Shown: positions 17,730-26,986 of the stretch, piece by piece
How positions within the stretch are numbered: position 1 is the stretch's first letter
Layout: every line of letters starts with the position of its first letter
DNA from: Alistipes sp.
GTDB lineage: Bacteria > Bacteroidota > Bacteroidia > Bacteroidales > Rikenellaceae
Direction of reading: 5' to 3'
Assembly: GCA_017937125.1 (NCBI GenBank)
Contig: JAGBEH010000001.1
Location: forward strand, 856,378-920,377
Length of the DNA stretch: 64,000 nucleotides
The notes under the pieces: generated by a model
The model's input: only the letters and a program-made list of their open reading frames with translations
What the model was told of the DNA's origin: nothing
The model's database searches: none
Made by a program: the position numbers and the translations under genes

Positions 17730-18095
17730 ATGTTACGAGGTATAGCTTCAATAATTCTGCTTGTCTGTTCGAATACGTTTATGACAATGGCGTGGTACGG
17801 ACACATTATCTTCAAATCGAAACTCGAACGGTTCGGCCTTTTCGCTATCGTATTGATAAGCTGGGCAATAGCATTTTTCGAGTATTGTCTTCAGGTTCCC
17901 GCCAACCGTCTCGGCAGCACCGATTTCGGGGGACCGTTCAACATCTGGGAGCTTAAAGTGATACAGGAAGTGGTCTCGCTCTCGGTTTTTGCGGTCCTCG
18001 TAACGGCCTTTATGAAAAACGAAACCCTGCGCTGGAATCACATCGCAGGCTTCGTATGTCTGATATTGGCCGTATTCTTTATTTTCAGAAAATAG
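17730..18095 (+). CDS. DMT-family small membrane protein (DUF486-like)
   Basis: 121 residues from ATG 17730, which gives a clean hydrophobic start. Four hydrophobic segments are visible ('IASIILLVCSNTFMTMAWYGHI', 'FGLFAIVLISWAIAFFEY', 'EVVSLSVFAVLVTAFM', 'HIAGFVCLILAVFFIF'). 'CLQVPANRLGSTDFGGPFNIWELKVIQEV' is the conserved central loop of DUF486 proteins, which belong to the drug/metabolite transporter superfamily. The substrate is unknown. It is a single-gene unit with its own promoter and convergent with the lipoprotein gene. Confidence 0.85.
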   Translation: MLRGIASIILLVCSNTFMTMAWYGHIIFKSKLERFGLFAIVLISWAIAFFEYCLQVPANRLGSTDFGGPFNIWELKVIQEVVSLSVFAVLVTAFMKNETLRWNHIAGFVCLILAVFFIFRK

Positions 18096-18096
18096 G

Positions 18097-18843
18097 TTAC
18101 CGCCTGTACAGCAGATACATATCCGCCAGGGCTCCCGTAACCTCATTACCGTCGCCGTCGAGCATTCTCAAGCGGCCGTCTTCGATGCGGAACAGGGATG
18201 TTTCGCCGTGCTCGCTCGTCAGCAGCAACCTGTCTCCCTGCGATTCATAAGCGCCCTGCTCGTCAAAATCGCCGTCACGGTCCATATAATCCATATTCAT
18301 CGTATATGTACCGTTCGCACTCAGGACGAGCGTGACGACTATGCCCGGGCAATCGGCCGCAGGAATCGTTCCCACATAGGTCCCGAGCGGTTCGTCATCG
18401 GTTTTACCGACGGTTTTTGTCTTGCCTATGCGCTCCGACAATTCCGAATACACCTTTTCGAGCTTTTCGCGCGAACCTTTTTCCGACCTCTGCGATATTG
18501 CGAAAGCACCGCTTTCGATGCGGCAGTTGATCCGCGGAGCGGCCAATACCTCACCGTCGAATACGAATGCCATCATCTCACCTGCGGCGGCTTCGGTAGC
18601 ATCCGCCCACAAACTCGCCTTGTCGGCCTTAAGTCGTCCCACAATCTGACAGACATCCCCGTGCTCGCTCGGGAATACCTCCAACTCGACGGCGTCGAAA
18701 TCATCCGTCGTGACTATCGGATGTTCCGACAGTTTACCGTCCGACAATAAATACCACCCGTCGGGACGCTCCCCGACATTTCCTCCGCACGATGCCAGTA
18801 TGACTGCGGCAACGGCAAATAAAAACGAACCGTATGATTTCAT
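18097..18843 (-). CDS. NlpE-like lipoprotein with a SecD-P1-like N-terminal domain
   Basis: 248 residues from Met at 18843. A lipoprotein signal with 'VILASCGG' places the modified Cys at about residue 19. Residues ~45-120 ('LEVFPSEHGDVCQIVGRL', 'MAFVFDGEVLAAPRINCRIESGAFAIS') resemble the head subdomain of SecD/SecDF-P1. Residues ~150-235 ('LGTYVGTIPAADCPGIVVTLVLSANGTY', 'YESQGDRLLLTSE', 'RLRMLDGDGNEVTG') match the NlpE N-terminal fold, an envelope-stress/copper-related lipoprotein domain. An upstream in-frame start would place 19 residues before the signal peptide and is rejected. The fused architecture is unusual. Located at the cell envelope. Confidence 0.8.
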   Translation of the reverse strand: MKSYGSFLFAVAAVILASCGGNVGERPDGWYLLSDGKLSEHPIVTTDDFDAVELEVFPSEHGDVCQIVGRLKADKASLWADATEAAAGEMMAFVFDGEVLAAPRINCRIESGAFAISQRSEKGSREKLEKVYSELSERIGKTKTVGKTDDEPLGTYVGTIPAADCPGIVVTLVLSANGTYTMNMDYMDRDGDFDEQGAYESQGDRLLLTSEHGETSLFRIEDGRLRMLDGDGNEVTGALADMYLLYRR

Positions 18844-18962
18844 AGCTATCGGTATTTTTTCAAGGTAACCATATAAGACAATTGCCTTTTTCAAAAACAA
18901 AAATACGAATAAGCAATGGTAATACCAAACGACGATTATATACGATTCAAAAAAACGATCTT

Positions 18963-19883
18963 TCAGGAGACGGATCGTTTATCCGCGCAGTCGCGTCTTT
19001 CCTTGCGATATAACTGCCACGAGTTCACGAAGTTCTGCCAGACGATATACGCCGTCGGGGCGACCGAGGAAAGCGGATCGAGGAATGACTGCGCCATCCA
19101 GACGGCCAGTACCGTATTCTTCTGGCCGAGCGATTGTCCGCCCGCCACGACATCTCCGTATCTGCGCCCGAGCCTACGCCCCGCAACGAACTGACATATG
19201 CATATGACAAGGGCTATCACGGCCATTGCAATTTCCGTCGTTCCGTCCGCATCCGTCCTGTCGATAATGAACGACGTCGTACGGCCGATAATCACGGTCA
19301 GCGACACGAGCCACATATAAAACGATATCTGCGAATGTTCGGCGACCCACCGTCCGACGGGCTTAACCGCATAACGGCAGAATTGTCCCGCCGCAAACGG
19401 CATAATCAGAAGCGGCGCCACCTTGGCGAATATCATCCCTACCGAGCAGTCGCCGCTGCCCGCAATGCGCAACACCATAGGAGCGGCTACGGCCGTGACG
19501 ATATTGCAGACAAGGCTGTAACTTACCATAGTGGCGACATTGGCACCCAACATATCGCCGATGACCACAGCCGCCATAGCTATCGGGGCGAGTACGCATA
19601 TCATAGCGCCCTGCGCCACCGTCTCATCGAACGGCGACAGGATGAAATACACTCCGATACTGCCGCAAAACTGTATGACCAGCAGCCAGAAATGCAACCA
19701 CGACAAACGCATCTGCCGCATATCCACACGACAGAAGGTGAAAAACAGCATCAGGAATATCAGTGTCGGAGTAATCATATTGCCCGTCCAAGTCTCCAAC
19801 GCACTTATCTGACGGCAAAACAGCGCACCGACCACCATACCGGCCGGCATAGATACGGTGCGCAGATTATGTGTATGGGACAT
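18963..19883 (-). CDS. Bile acid:sodium symporter (SBF) family transporter
   Basis: 306 residues with nine to ten hydrophobic segments. 'FLMLFFTFCRVDMRQMRLS', 'MICVLAPIAMAAVVIGDMLGANVATMVSYSLVCNIVTAVAAPMVL' and 'GGQSLGQKNTVLAVWMAQSFLDPLSSVAPTAYIVWQNFVNSWQLY' match the sodium-dependent bile-acid/organic-anion symporter family. Real substrates of bacterial members vary, so bile acid transport is only a family name here. The start codon lies 3 bases after the yqeY stop, so the two genes are probably one operon. Confidence 0.88.
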   Translation of the reverse strand: MSHTHNLRTVSMPAGMVVGALFCRQISALETWTGNMITPTLIFLMLFFTFCRVDMRQMRLSWLHFWLLVIQFCGSIGVYFILSPFDETVAQGAMICVLAPIAMAAVVIGDMLGANVATMVSYSLVCNIVTAVAAPMVLRIAGSGDCSVGMIFAKVAPLLIMPFAAGQFCRYAVKPVGRWVAEHSQISFYMWLVSLTVIIGRTTSFIIDRTDADGTTEIAMAVIALVICICQFVAGRRLGRRYGDVVAGGQSLGQKNTVLAVWMAQSFLDPLSSVAPTAYIVWQNFVNSWQLYRKERRDCADKRSVS

Positions 19884-19886
19884 CGT

Positions 19887-20333
19887 TTACGACAGCAACT
19901 CCCTGACTTTCGCCGAAATATCCTTGCCGTCGGCTCGGCCTGCGAGTCGTTTCGACGCTACGCCCATAACCTTGCCCATCTCCTTCACGGATGACGCTCC
20001 CGTTTCGGCTATTATTGCCCGCACGGCCTCGGTAAGCTCCGCATCAGACAATCGTTTGGGCAGAAACTCCTGAAATACCGCAACCTGCGCCAACTCCTCA
20101 TCCGCCAAATCGCTGCGATTCTGCTGCGCATAAACGGCTGCGGAGTCGGTGCCCTGCTTCGCAAGCTTGGAGATAATCTTCAACACATCGGCATCGGGCA
20201 ATACGTCCACCGACGTCCCCGCAGTCTTGGCCTCGATAATATACTTTTTGATGTTGCGCAATGCGCTCAAACGTACGGTATCCTTGGCCTTCATAGCCTC
20301 CATAATACCCTTCGAAATCTCTTGTTCCAACAT
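19887..20333 (-). CDS. GatB/YqeY domain protein
   Basis: 148 residues, the full length of the YqeY family. 'KGIMEAMKAKDTVRLSALRNIKKYIIEAKT' and 'AVFQEFLPKRLSDAELTEAVRAIIAETGASSVKEMGKVMGVASKRLAGRADGKDISAKVRELL' are the family's conserved blocks. The domain resembles the tRNA-binding tail of GatB amidotransferase, but the cellular role of stand-alone YqeY is not established. It precedes the SBF transporter with a 3-base gap. The 181 bases between this gene and the upstream amidase-like gene hold no recognisable feature. Confidence 0.93.
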   Translation of the reverse strand: MLEQEISKGIMEAMKAKDTVRLSALRNIKKYIIEAKTAGTSVDVLPDADVLKIISKLAKQGTDSAAVYAQQNRSDLADEELAQVAVFQEFLPKRLSDAELTEAVRAIIAETGASSVKEMGKVMGVASKRLAGRADGKDISAKVRELLS

Positions 20334-20514
20334 AACAGTAGAATATTTATAAATAAATCACATTTTCCCAAAACCCTGCTACCCTGTCGGCTGCGCCGTA
20401 AGCACCGGCCCGAAGCGAGAATAAACGCGGCATTGCCGCAAGCAGCACGATTAAAAAGGATGCCGCCAAGTGCAAAGAACCGATAAGACATAAAGTCGCA
20501 AACGGTTTCCCCTA

Positions 20515-23493
20515 TTATCTCATATAATCCGTACCGCCCTGCCTGAAGAGAAATTCGGCTATGCGCAGCATCAACTCGTCGCGTTCGCGTCCCGACCCGA
20601 TACACTCGAACGGGAATCCTGCGACGACGCATCTGTAGTCACCGCTGAAGGCCACACCTGCCACACGGTTGTTCTCCGCATATCGCATAACGGCGAAAGC
20701 CCCCTCGCCGCAGGCACGAAGCGCATCAGGCGCCTCCACGCCATAGCACTCTTCCGTCGGCACCGTCGAGAAAAGATACCGTCCGCCGATACGCGCACGC
20801 GACTGCATACCCACGACCTCCCCGCGACGGACATATGCCTTGCCGCCCGACTCGCAATGCAATACATCGCGGACGAAATTTTCCGTTTCCTCATCGTACA
20901 CATTCCTGTCGCACGGATCGGAGACTACATAACTGCCCGAGACGAACATCGCTCCTCCTCGAGCCGCGAAATCGCGCAACGCGCGCCGCAGAGCCGAAGG
21001 AAATATCCTGAAATCATATCCCGCGACACCTCTGCCGACAGTCACGGCACGTTGTTTACCTGCTATCAGGTCAATTGCGGGATATGCAGACAATGATACG
21101 TCCCCCTTTTCGACCGCTCCCGCGCTCGACGAACAGAAAGAATATCCCGCTGCCGCGAGCGACGACCCGTGAATGAAAGGATAATCGAACGTATTGCCGC
21201 CGACTACCCTCCCGTCATAATCGCCGTAAGAGGCCCCGAGCATCTCGGCCTCGTCGGGATTGCGTCTCTGCGCCGTTTCGAACACGCGCTGCTCTCCCGT
21301 AAACGACATATCCCGAATATAGGCTGCACCTCCGTCCCTGCCGTTGTCGAACCCTTCGAGCGAGTCCCGTCTGAAGGATACAGGGGCGCTTATGCGGTCG
21401 AAACCGTTTATTATCAATACACGGCCGCGTTCTTCGGGAACTCTGCACACGGCCAGCGTCTCGCTCGGGAAACTCTCGCCGCCGTCGTTCAATGCCGTAA
21501 TCCTATAGCTGTATATTTTGCCTGCGCTCTGACGCACATAGTACGAAGTATCCGACACTACACGGCCGTTATCGAACCCGCCGTCGCCCGTACGGGTATA
21601 TACGACATAACGGTCGGCATCGGCCGCTGGTTCGAGCCGATCTTTCACGGGATGCCAGCGCAGCAATACCGAGTCGCCGCCGCACAACTCGGCGCTGAAA
21701 CGGTCTACGGGCAGCGGAGCCACCTTGCAGGGCGTGCCGTATTGCGCGGAAATATGCTTCAGAATCGCTTTGTAGATCGCTCGGGATACGGTGAAACGGA
21801 ACCTCGGATCGGCACCGTAACGCATATCGGCGAAATTGCAGTGCGACAACAGTTCGAGCAGCATCGTCGGCACGCACGGAACACGCGCCTCGTAGTAGGA
21901 TCTGTTCCACAATCCGCGACGGCGCCACGTCGGTTCATACTCGGCACGTATGTCCGACACGATTTGCGTCATCACAATGTCCGTCAGGTCGCGGGAAACG
22001 TAACGGCTCGCCCCGCCGTCGAACTTTCCGCCGTTATCGCCAGTGAAGAATATGCCGAGCGTACCGACGGTACGGTCATCGTCCGTCACGCCCCCATCCG
22101 TATGGAAGGCGAGCGCCATATCGACAGGAATGCCGAGCCCCGCTTCATCGGGCAGCCGCTCGGAACCTCCCGCCAATGCATTCACCCAATGTGCACGGCA
22201 CATATAATCGTCCTTATAGTCATCGCCCGACCGTTGTCTGTTGTAAACCTCCGGCGAAAACCCCGCCCACTGCAACCAGTAACGTGCGCCCTCGCAAAAT
22301 CGCGTGCAGCCGCTGACCGTCGGCTCGTAGTCCACGCCGTCGGCACGCAAGGAATCGCACACCGTACGGGCGATATTCCCGTATCCCCCGCCGATCTTTA
22401 CCGCATCCGCCGTAACCATACGCCCGCCTTTCGACGAACGGTTCGACAGTACGACTATCGTGTCCCGCCGTCCCTCGTCGAGCATAAAACGGCCGAGATA
22501 TATCCACGTTCCGCCGCCGATCGTCTGATTCACGCGGAATCGGCTTTCGCCGCCGAGATGGCGTACGGTATAGACCGCATCGTCGCATCCGTTCTCTACG
22601 GCCGCATACGAAACATAGACGGCATACTCTCCGCGGCGGGGAATATCGGCACCCCAGACCGCGCTGCTCTCAGCACCGTCGGCAACGGTCGCCGCAATGC
22701 GGTATGTCCCCTCGATGAAAGGGTTCTCTCCGTCGAGGTAATACTCGCGCTTACGGGCGAATCCCGTACCGCCCCCCTGCCATGCGCAGGCGCCGTTGCT
22801 TTCGCAATATCTCCCGCCGCCGTCGTTATCGACAATTATCTCGACACTGCCGAAATCCCGTTCGCAAGGCAGCAAGACATTCGCCCCCGCATTTTCGAGC
22901 ATCGGCACCAGATAGGGGATCACGAAGCTGCGGGTGAAGAGATCTTCACGCGTCTGCCAGAGCGCGGGACGCTGCCATCTCCACATATTTTCATTCTGGT
23001 CGAAATAACGGCCGTGGCTCTGCCACAGGGCGATATGGCGCCCCGAAAGGCCTGCCGAGGGAGCATATGCGCGCGACAGAGGGGTTACGAGCGGGACGCG
23101 CGACCTGTTCACGAAACATTTATACCCCCTTCGCGAGCTCCGATACGCAAGCGGGATAAAATCCTCGACAGCCCTGCCGTCGCTGCGCAGCTCTATCTTC
23201 GAACGGCGGTATTTCACCGGCAGGACGGCGCGTACGGAATCGTATATGGCGCGCACATTGTCCTCCCGAAACGGATAATACGACATCGTCACGGACATAC
23301 CTATGACAAGGCGCCCGCGCACGAAACGCACAGAGCGCACCTTGGTGCTGCACTTCGGCACTTCGCGCTCCAGTATCCGCGACAGCACGGACGACAACGA
23401 ATCGCATTCGGCCGCGGTCAGAATATTCTGCGCGGAGACATTCGCCGCAAACGACAAAACGACGAACAACAATATCAGAAACCTATTTCGCAT
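20515..23493 (-). CDS. Large secreted amidase-like protein with golvesin-type domain
   Basis: 992 residues. A signal peptide ends near residue 21 ('LSFAANVSAQ'). Residues ~150-215 and ~450-575 carry Amidase_3-like pieces ('IALWQSHGRYFDQNENMWRW' and 'VDMALAFHTDGGVTDDD'). They are split by a beta-rich domain (~215-390, 'ESSAVWGADIPRRGEYAVYVSY', 'GTWIYLGRFMLDEGRRDTIVVLSN') of the golvesin C-terminal/xanthan-lyase type. An FnIII-like segment lies at ~610-690 ('DRYVVYTRTGDGGFDNGRV', 'YSYRITALNDGGESFPSE'), then a flavodoxin/GATase-like C-terminal region. Bacteroidales homologues are often labelled xanthan lyase, but the actual activity is unproven; peptidoglycan or glycan processing is plausible. 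The start overlaps the upstream transporter by 11 bases (same strand). Confidence 0.75.
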   Translation of the reverse strand: MRNRFLILLFVVLSFAANVSAQNILTAAECDSLSSVLSRILEREVPKCSTKVRSVRFVRGRLVIGMSVTMSYYPFREDNVRAIYDSVRAVLPVKYRRSKIELRSDGRAVEDFIPLAYRSSRRGYKCFVNRSRVPLVTPLSRAYAPSAGLSGRHIALWQSHGRYFDQNENMWRWQRPALWQTREDLFTRSFVIPYLVPMLENAGANVLLPCERDFGSVEIIVDNDGGGRYCESNGACAWQGGGTGFARKREYYLDGENPFIEGTYRIAATVADGAESSAVWGADIPRRGEYAVYVSYAAVENGCDDAVYTVRHLGGESRFRVNQTIGGGTWIYLGRFMLDEGRRDTIVVLSNRSSKGGRMVTADAVKIGGGYGNIARTVCDSLRADGVDYEPTVSGCTRFCEGARYWLQWAGFSPEVYNRQRSGDDYKDDYMCRAHWVNALAGGSERLPDEAGLGIPVDMALAFHTDGGVTDDDRTVGTLGIFFTGDNGGKFDGGASRYVSRDLTDIVMTQIVSDIRAEYEPTWRRRGLWNRSYYEARVPCVPTMLLELLSHCNFADMRYGADPRFRFTVSRAIYKAILKHISAQYGTPCKVAPLPVDRFSAELCGGDSVLLRWHPVKDRLEPAADADRYVVYTRTGDGGFDNGRVVSDTSYYVRQSAGKIYSYRITALNDGGESFPSETLAVCRVPEERGRVLIINGFDRISAPVSFRRDSLEGFDNGRDGGAAYIRDMSFTGEQRVFETAQRRNPDEAEMLGASYGDYDGRVVGGNTFDYPFIHGSSLAAAGYSFCSSSAGAVEKGDVSLSAYPAIDLIAGKQRAVTVGRGVAGYDFRIFPSALRRALRDFAARGGAMFVSGSYVVSDPCDRNVYDEETENFVRDVLHCESGGKAYVRRGEVVGMQSRARIGGRYLFSTVPTEECYGVEAPDALRACGEGAFAVMRYAENNRVAGVAFSGDYRCVVAGFPFECIGSGRERDELMLRIAEFLFRQGGTDYMR

Positions 23494-24934
23494 CGCGTTT
23501 TATACATAACGACATCCCGACCATCGTAAACACGGCATTGTAGATCAATAATTCGAATCCGATGGCATAATCGAAATATTCGGCTGCGGAATATTGCAGC
23601 AAAGCGCTCAACAGAGGCGACAGAACGGCAATCGCAGGCATATACCTGTCGTCGATACGGTATTCGGTAAGCATTCCGAATGCGAACATACCCAACAGGG
23701 GGCCGTAAGTATAACTCACCACCTTGTACATAAGGTTTATCACGCTCTCGTTGCTTATCATATCGAAAACCGTTATGGCGCATCCCATCAATACCGCCAT
23801 AGCGATATGCACCGTACGACGCACGCGCGTAAGACGCCGCTCGTCATAGCGTTTCGGCCCGTCGAGAATATCCACGGTGAACGATGTGGTAAGGGCGGTA
23901 ACCGCCGAACCGGCCGAAGAATAGGTGCTCGAAATAAGCCCCAATACGAACACCACGCCCACTATCATCGGCAGCCCGCCGTTTACGGCCACCTGGGCGA
24001 ACATCTGGTCGCTCTTTTCGGGTATCGCAAGCCCCGTCCTGTCGGCATACATATACAGAAGGACCCCGAGCGTAAGGAACATTATCAATATTACGATCTG
24101 CGAAAATGCCGTAATCATAATATTGATCTTGGCATCGCGCTGCGAGCGGCAGCTAAGGTTCAGCTGCATCATATCCTGATCGAGTCCCGTCATAGCCACA
24201 AGGACGAAAACTCCCGACCAGAACATTTTCCAGAAATAGCGCGACGACGAGGGGTCGTCGAAAAAGAAGACTCTCGAACAGCTGCTCGCGTCCACGGCCG
24301 CCACCATCTCGCCGAACGAGAACCCGAGCCCCCGCGCAATGAACACGATGCTGAGAATGAGACTCGACACGAGACATACCGTCTTCAGCGTATCGGTCCA
24401 TATCAAGGAGCGGACACCGCCACGGTCGGTATAAATCCACACGAAGAACATCGTAATTGCAACGTTCGACACGAACGGCAAACCGTAGCTGTCGAAAACG
24501 AGAAGCTGCATAACGGCACACACGACATATATCTTCAGCGATGCGCCCAACACCTTCGAGACGAGGAAAAACCACGCACCCGTCTTGTGCGCGGTGACGC
24601 CGAAACGGTCGTCGAGATACTGGTACAACGACACCACCCTGCGTCGGTAAAACAGCGGCACGAGCACAAAAGCAAGAATGAACTGTCCGACCGTAAAGCC
24701 CATAACCATCTGCATATACGAGAACGAGTCGGTCGCGACCGAGCCGGGAACCGATATGAATGTCACCCCCGACATCGCTGCGCTGACCATCGCCGCCGCG
24801 GCCATATACCACGTCGTACGATGGTTTCCCACAAAAAAGCCCTCATTATCGCTCCTGCGTCCCGAGAAATACGAAACGGCAAAAAGAATCGCAATATATG
24901 CGACGACTGTCACTATAACCGCTGCGGATGTCAT
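23483..24934 (-). CDS. Sodium:solute symporter (SSS) family transporter
   Basis: 483 residues with about 13 hydrophobic segments. 'FFVGNHRTTWYMAAAAMVSAAMSGVTFISVPG' and 'YQYLDDRFGVTAHKTGAWFFLVSKVLGASLKIYV' are typical of the SSS family's first helices; 'GVFVLVAMTGLDQDMMQLNLSCRS' is the conserved TM6-7 region. Family members use Na+ to import sugars, sialic acid or amino acids; the substrate here cannot be stated. It is upstream of, and overlaps by 11 bases, the amidase-like protein, so import of a product released by that enzyme is a reasonable idea. Confidence 0.9.
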   Translation of the reverse strand: MTSAAVIVTVVAYIAILFAVSYFSGRRSDNEGFFVGNHRTTWYMAAAAMVSAAMSGVTFISVPGSVATDSFSYMQMVMGFTVGQFILAFVLVPLFYRRRVVSLYQYLDDRFGVTAHKTGAWFFLVSKVLGASLKIYVVCAVMQLLVFDSYGLPFVSNVAITMFFVWIYTDRGGVRSLIWTDTLKTVCLVSSLILSIVFIARGLGFSFGEMVAAVDASSCSRVFFFDDPSSSRYFWKMFWSGVFVLVAMTGLDQDMMQLNLSCRSQRDAKINIMITAFSQIVILIMFLTLGVLLYMYADRTGLAIPEKSDQMFAQVAVNGGLPMIVGVVFVLGLISSTYSSAGSAVTALTTSFTVDILDGPKRYDERRLTRVRRTVHIAMAVLMGCAITVFDMISNESVINLMYKVVSYTYGPLLGMFAFGMLTEYRIDDRYMPAIAVLSPLLSALLQYSAAEYFDYAIGFELLIYNAVFTMVGMSLCIKRDAK

Positions 24935-25001
24935 AAATCGATTTTAACGACGCAAAGATAGAAAAAAGCGGATAAAAAGCATTACATTGAAAATTGTTTA
25001 T

Positions 25002-25009
25002 TATCTTTG
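25002..25009 (+). promoter_or_regulatory. Predicted -7 promoter box of the carboxyltransferase gene
   Basis: TATCTTTG matches the Bacteroidetes -7 consensus and lies 27 bases before the start codon. No good -33 element was found at the normal distance. Confidence 0.45.
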
Positions 25010-25036
25010 TTTCCATATTTATAAACAGCAAAGTAT

Positions 25037-26896
25037 ATGACGAAAACTTTGAAAATTCGAGACTTGACATTGCGTGACGGACAACAGTCGTCGTTCGCGA
25101 CGCGTATGACGCAAGAGCAGATAGACAGGTGTCTGCCATATTACAAAGATGCGAATTTTTATGCTATGGAGGTTTGGGGCGGAGCCGTACCCGACTCGGT
25201 AATGCGCTATCTGAACGAAAATCCGTGGACGCGGCTCGAAACCATCCACGATGCTATAGGCAGCGTGTCGAAACTCACGGCATTGTCGCGAGGCCGCAAC
25301 CTTTTCGGATATGCGCCGTACACGGACGAAATCATCGACGGGTTCTGCCGCAACGCCATCGAAAGCGGATTGGGCATAATGCGAATATTCGACTGCCTGA
25401 ACGACGTGGACAATGTCAAATCCACCATTAAATACGTCAAGAAATACGGAGGCACGGCCGATTGCGCCGTTTGCTACACGGTAGACCCCAAATATCCCGA
25501 AATAAGTTTCTGGGGCAAATTGACGGGCAGGAAGAATCCCGAACCCGTATTCACCGACGATTATTTCATCGGCAAGGCGAAGCAGCTGGCCGATCTGGGT
25601 GCCGATATGATAACCATAAAGGATATGTCGGGACTTATTCCGCCGCAGCGCGTCAGCACTCTGATAAAGAAGCTCAAAAACAACGTCAATATTCCCATCG
25701 ATTTCCATACGCATTGCACGCCCGGCTACGGTTTGGCATCGGTATATGCGGCCATTGCGGCAGGCGTGGACATCGTCGATACCAACTGCTGGTGGTTCGG
25801 CGGAGGTACGGGCGCTCCCGCATTGGAGCTGGTTTACATCTTCTGTCGGAAGTTGGGAATCGATATCGGAGTGGATATGAAAGCCGTATCCGAAATCAAC
25901 AAACAGCTCAAGGCCATACGCTCGGAGTTGAACAAATCGGTCTTCGGAGAAGACAAGCCCGCACCCAAACCCTTCGACCCCGTGACGGATGCCGTTCCGG
26001 CGGAAGTGGAGGCGGAACTCGACCGTGCCGTAAAAGCGGCTTCGTCCGAGGATTTCGCCACGCTGCTCGATGCAGCGCAGAAAATCGAGGCCTATTTCGG
26101 ATTTCCCGCACCCAACAAACTCGTACAGGAGGCCGAAATACCCGGCGGTATGTATTCGAATATGGTGGCGCAGCTCAAGCAGCTCAAGGCCGAAGAGATT
26201 TTGCCGCGGGCTATGGAGCTGATTCCCTCCGTGCGTCTGTCGGCAGGTCTGCCGCCGTTGGTAACTCCGACATCGCAGATAGTCGGGGCACAGGCCGTAA
26301 GCTGCGCTATGGACGAAAAAGCGGGTCGGGCTATGTACACGACCAAAAGTTCGCAATTCGTCAGTCTGGTCAAAGGCGAGTACGGGCATACACCCGTAAA
26401 GATAGATCCCGAATTCCGTTTCAAAATATGCGGGGTTCGCGAAGAGACTCCTTACGACACCTCCAAATATACGATGCAGCCCAATCCCGAACTTCCCGAA
26501 GCGGGAGGTATGAAACTCGCATCCGATGAAAAGGAGGTGCTGCTGCTCGAACTCTTCCCTATGGTAGCCAAAACATTCCTCACCAACGAAAAGGTCAGGA
26601 TATACGAAGCGGAGCAGGCTAAAAAGGCCGAGGATGACAAGCCCGCAGAGCAGGTTGCGGAAGAGACTTTCGCACCGATTACGGGCAACACCATCAACGC
26701 ACCGCTCCCCGGACGTGTAATCGAGATCAAAGTCAAGGTCGGAGACACGGTAAAGGTCGGACAGGAGGTAGTAATACTCGAAGCGATGAAGATGGAAAAC
26801 TCCATAACCTCGGATTATGCAGGTAAGGTGAAACAGATTTTCGTCAAGGACGGCAACGCCGTACAAAGCGACGCACCGATAATCGAACTCGAATAA
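25037..26896 (+). CDS. Biotin-dependent carboxyltransferase (oxaloacetate decarboxylase alpha / PycB type)
   Basis: 619 residues. The N-terminal HMGL-like carboxyltransferase domain begins 'LKIRDLTLRDGQQSSFATRM', with the metal- and substrate-binding DLTLRDGQQS motif. 'IDFHTHCTPGYGLAS' supplies metal-binding histidines. A conserved carboxylase middle region follows (about residues 300-460), then an Ala/Pro-rich linker and a C-terminal biotinyl domain with 'EAMKMENSI', where Lys is the biotin site (about residue 583). The length and order match OadA and pyruvate carboxylase subunit B. No beta/gamma Na+-pump subunits are next to it, so the partner is encoded elsewhere. A start with a properly spaced promoter supports ATG 25037. 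Confidence 0.92.
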   Translation: MTKTLKIRDLTLRDGQQSSFATRMTQEQIDRCLPYYKDANFYAMEVWGGAVPDSVMRYLNENPWTRLETIHDAIGSVSKLTALSRGRNLFGYAPYTDEIIDGFCRNAIESGLGIMRIFDCLNDVDNVKSTIKYVKKYGGTADCAVCYTVDPKYPEISFWGKLTGRKNPEPVFTDDYFIGKAKQLADLGADMITIKDMSGLIPPQRVSTLIKKLKNNVNIPIDFHTHCTPGYGLASVYAAIAAGVDIVDTNCWWFGGGTGAPALELVYIFCRKLGIDIGVDMKAVSEINKQLKAIRSELNKSVFGEDKPAPKPFDPVTDAVPAEVEAELDRAVKAASSEDFATLLDAAQKIEAYFGFPAPNKLVQEAEIPGGMYSNMVAQLKQLKAEEILPRAMELIPSVRLSAGLPPLVTPTSQIVGAQAVSCAMDEKAGRAMYTTKSSQFVSLVKGEYGHTPVKIDPEFRFKICGVREETPYDTSKYTMQPNPELPEAGGMKLASDEKEVLLLELFPMVAKTFLTNEKVRIYEAEQAKKAEDDKPAEQVAEETFAPITGNTINAPLPGRVIEIKVKVGDTVKVGQEVVILEAMKMENSITSDYAGKVKQIFVKDGNAVQSDAPIIELE

Positions 26897-26905
26897 ATAC
26901 AATTA

Positions 26906-26933
26906 CGAATAGCCCGACATGTCGGGCTATTCG
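26906..26933. terminator. 28-bp perfect palindrome after the carboxyltransferase gene
   Basis: Two 14-base arms meet without a loop (CGAATAGCCCGACA / TGTCGGGCTATTCG). It starts 9 bases after the stop codon and probably forms a transcript-end hairpin, although no T run follows. A binding site for a dimeric protein is an alternative. Confidence 0.55.
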
Positions 26934-26986
26934 GCGGAATGTACTTACATAACAACATTTAATAATCCTCTTAAATTATTGACACT

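Noticed and set aside
21169-23529. 786-codon open frame on the plus strand
   Set aside because: It is antisense to the golvesin/amidase-like gene; no domains, biased composition typical of a GC-rich shadow frame.
23594-24961. 455-codon open frame on the plus strand
   Set aside because: Antisense to the SSS transporter; His/Arg-rich with no domain.
25019-26902. 627-codon open frame on the minus strand
   Set aside because: Exactly opposite to the biotin carboxyltransferase, whose motifs are clear; Cys/Tyr/Phe-rich shadow.
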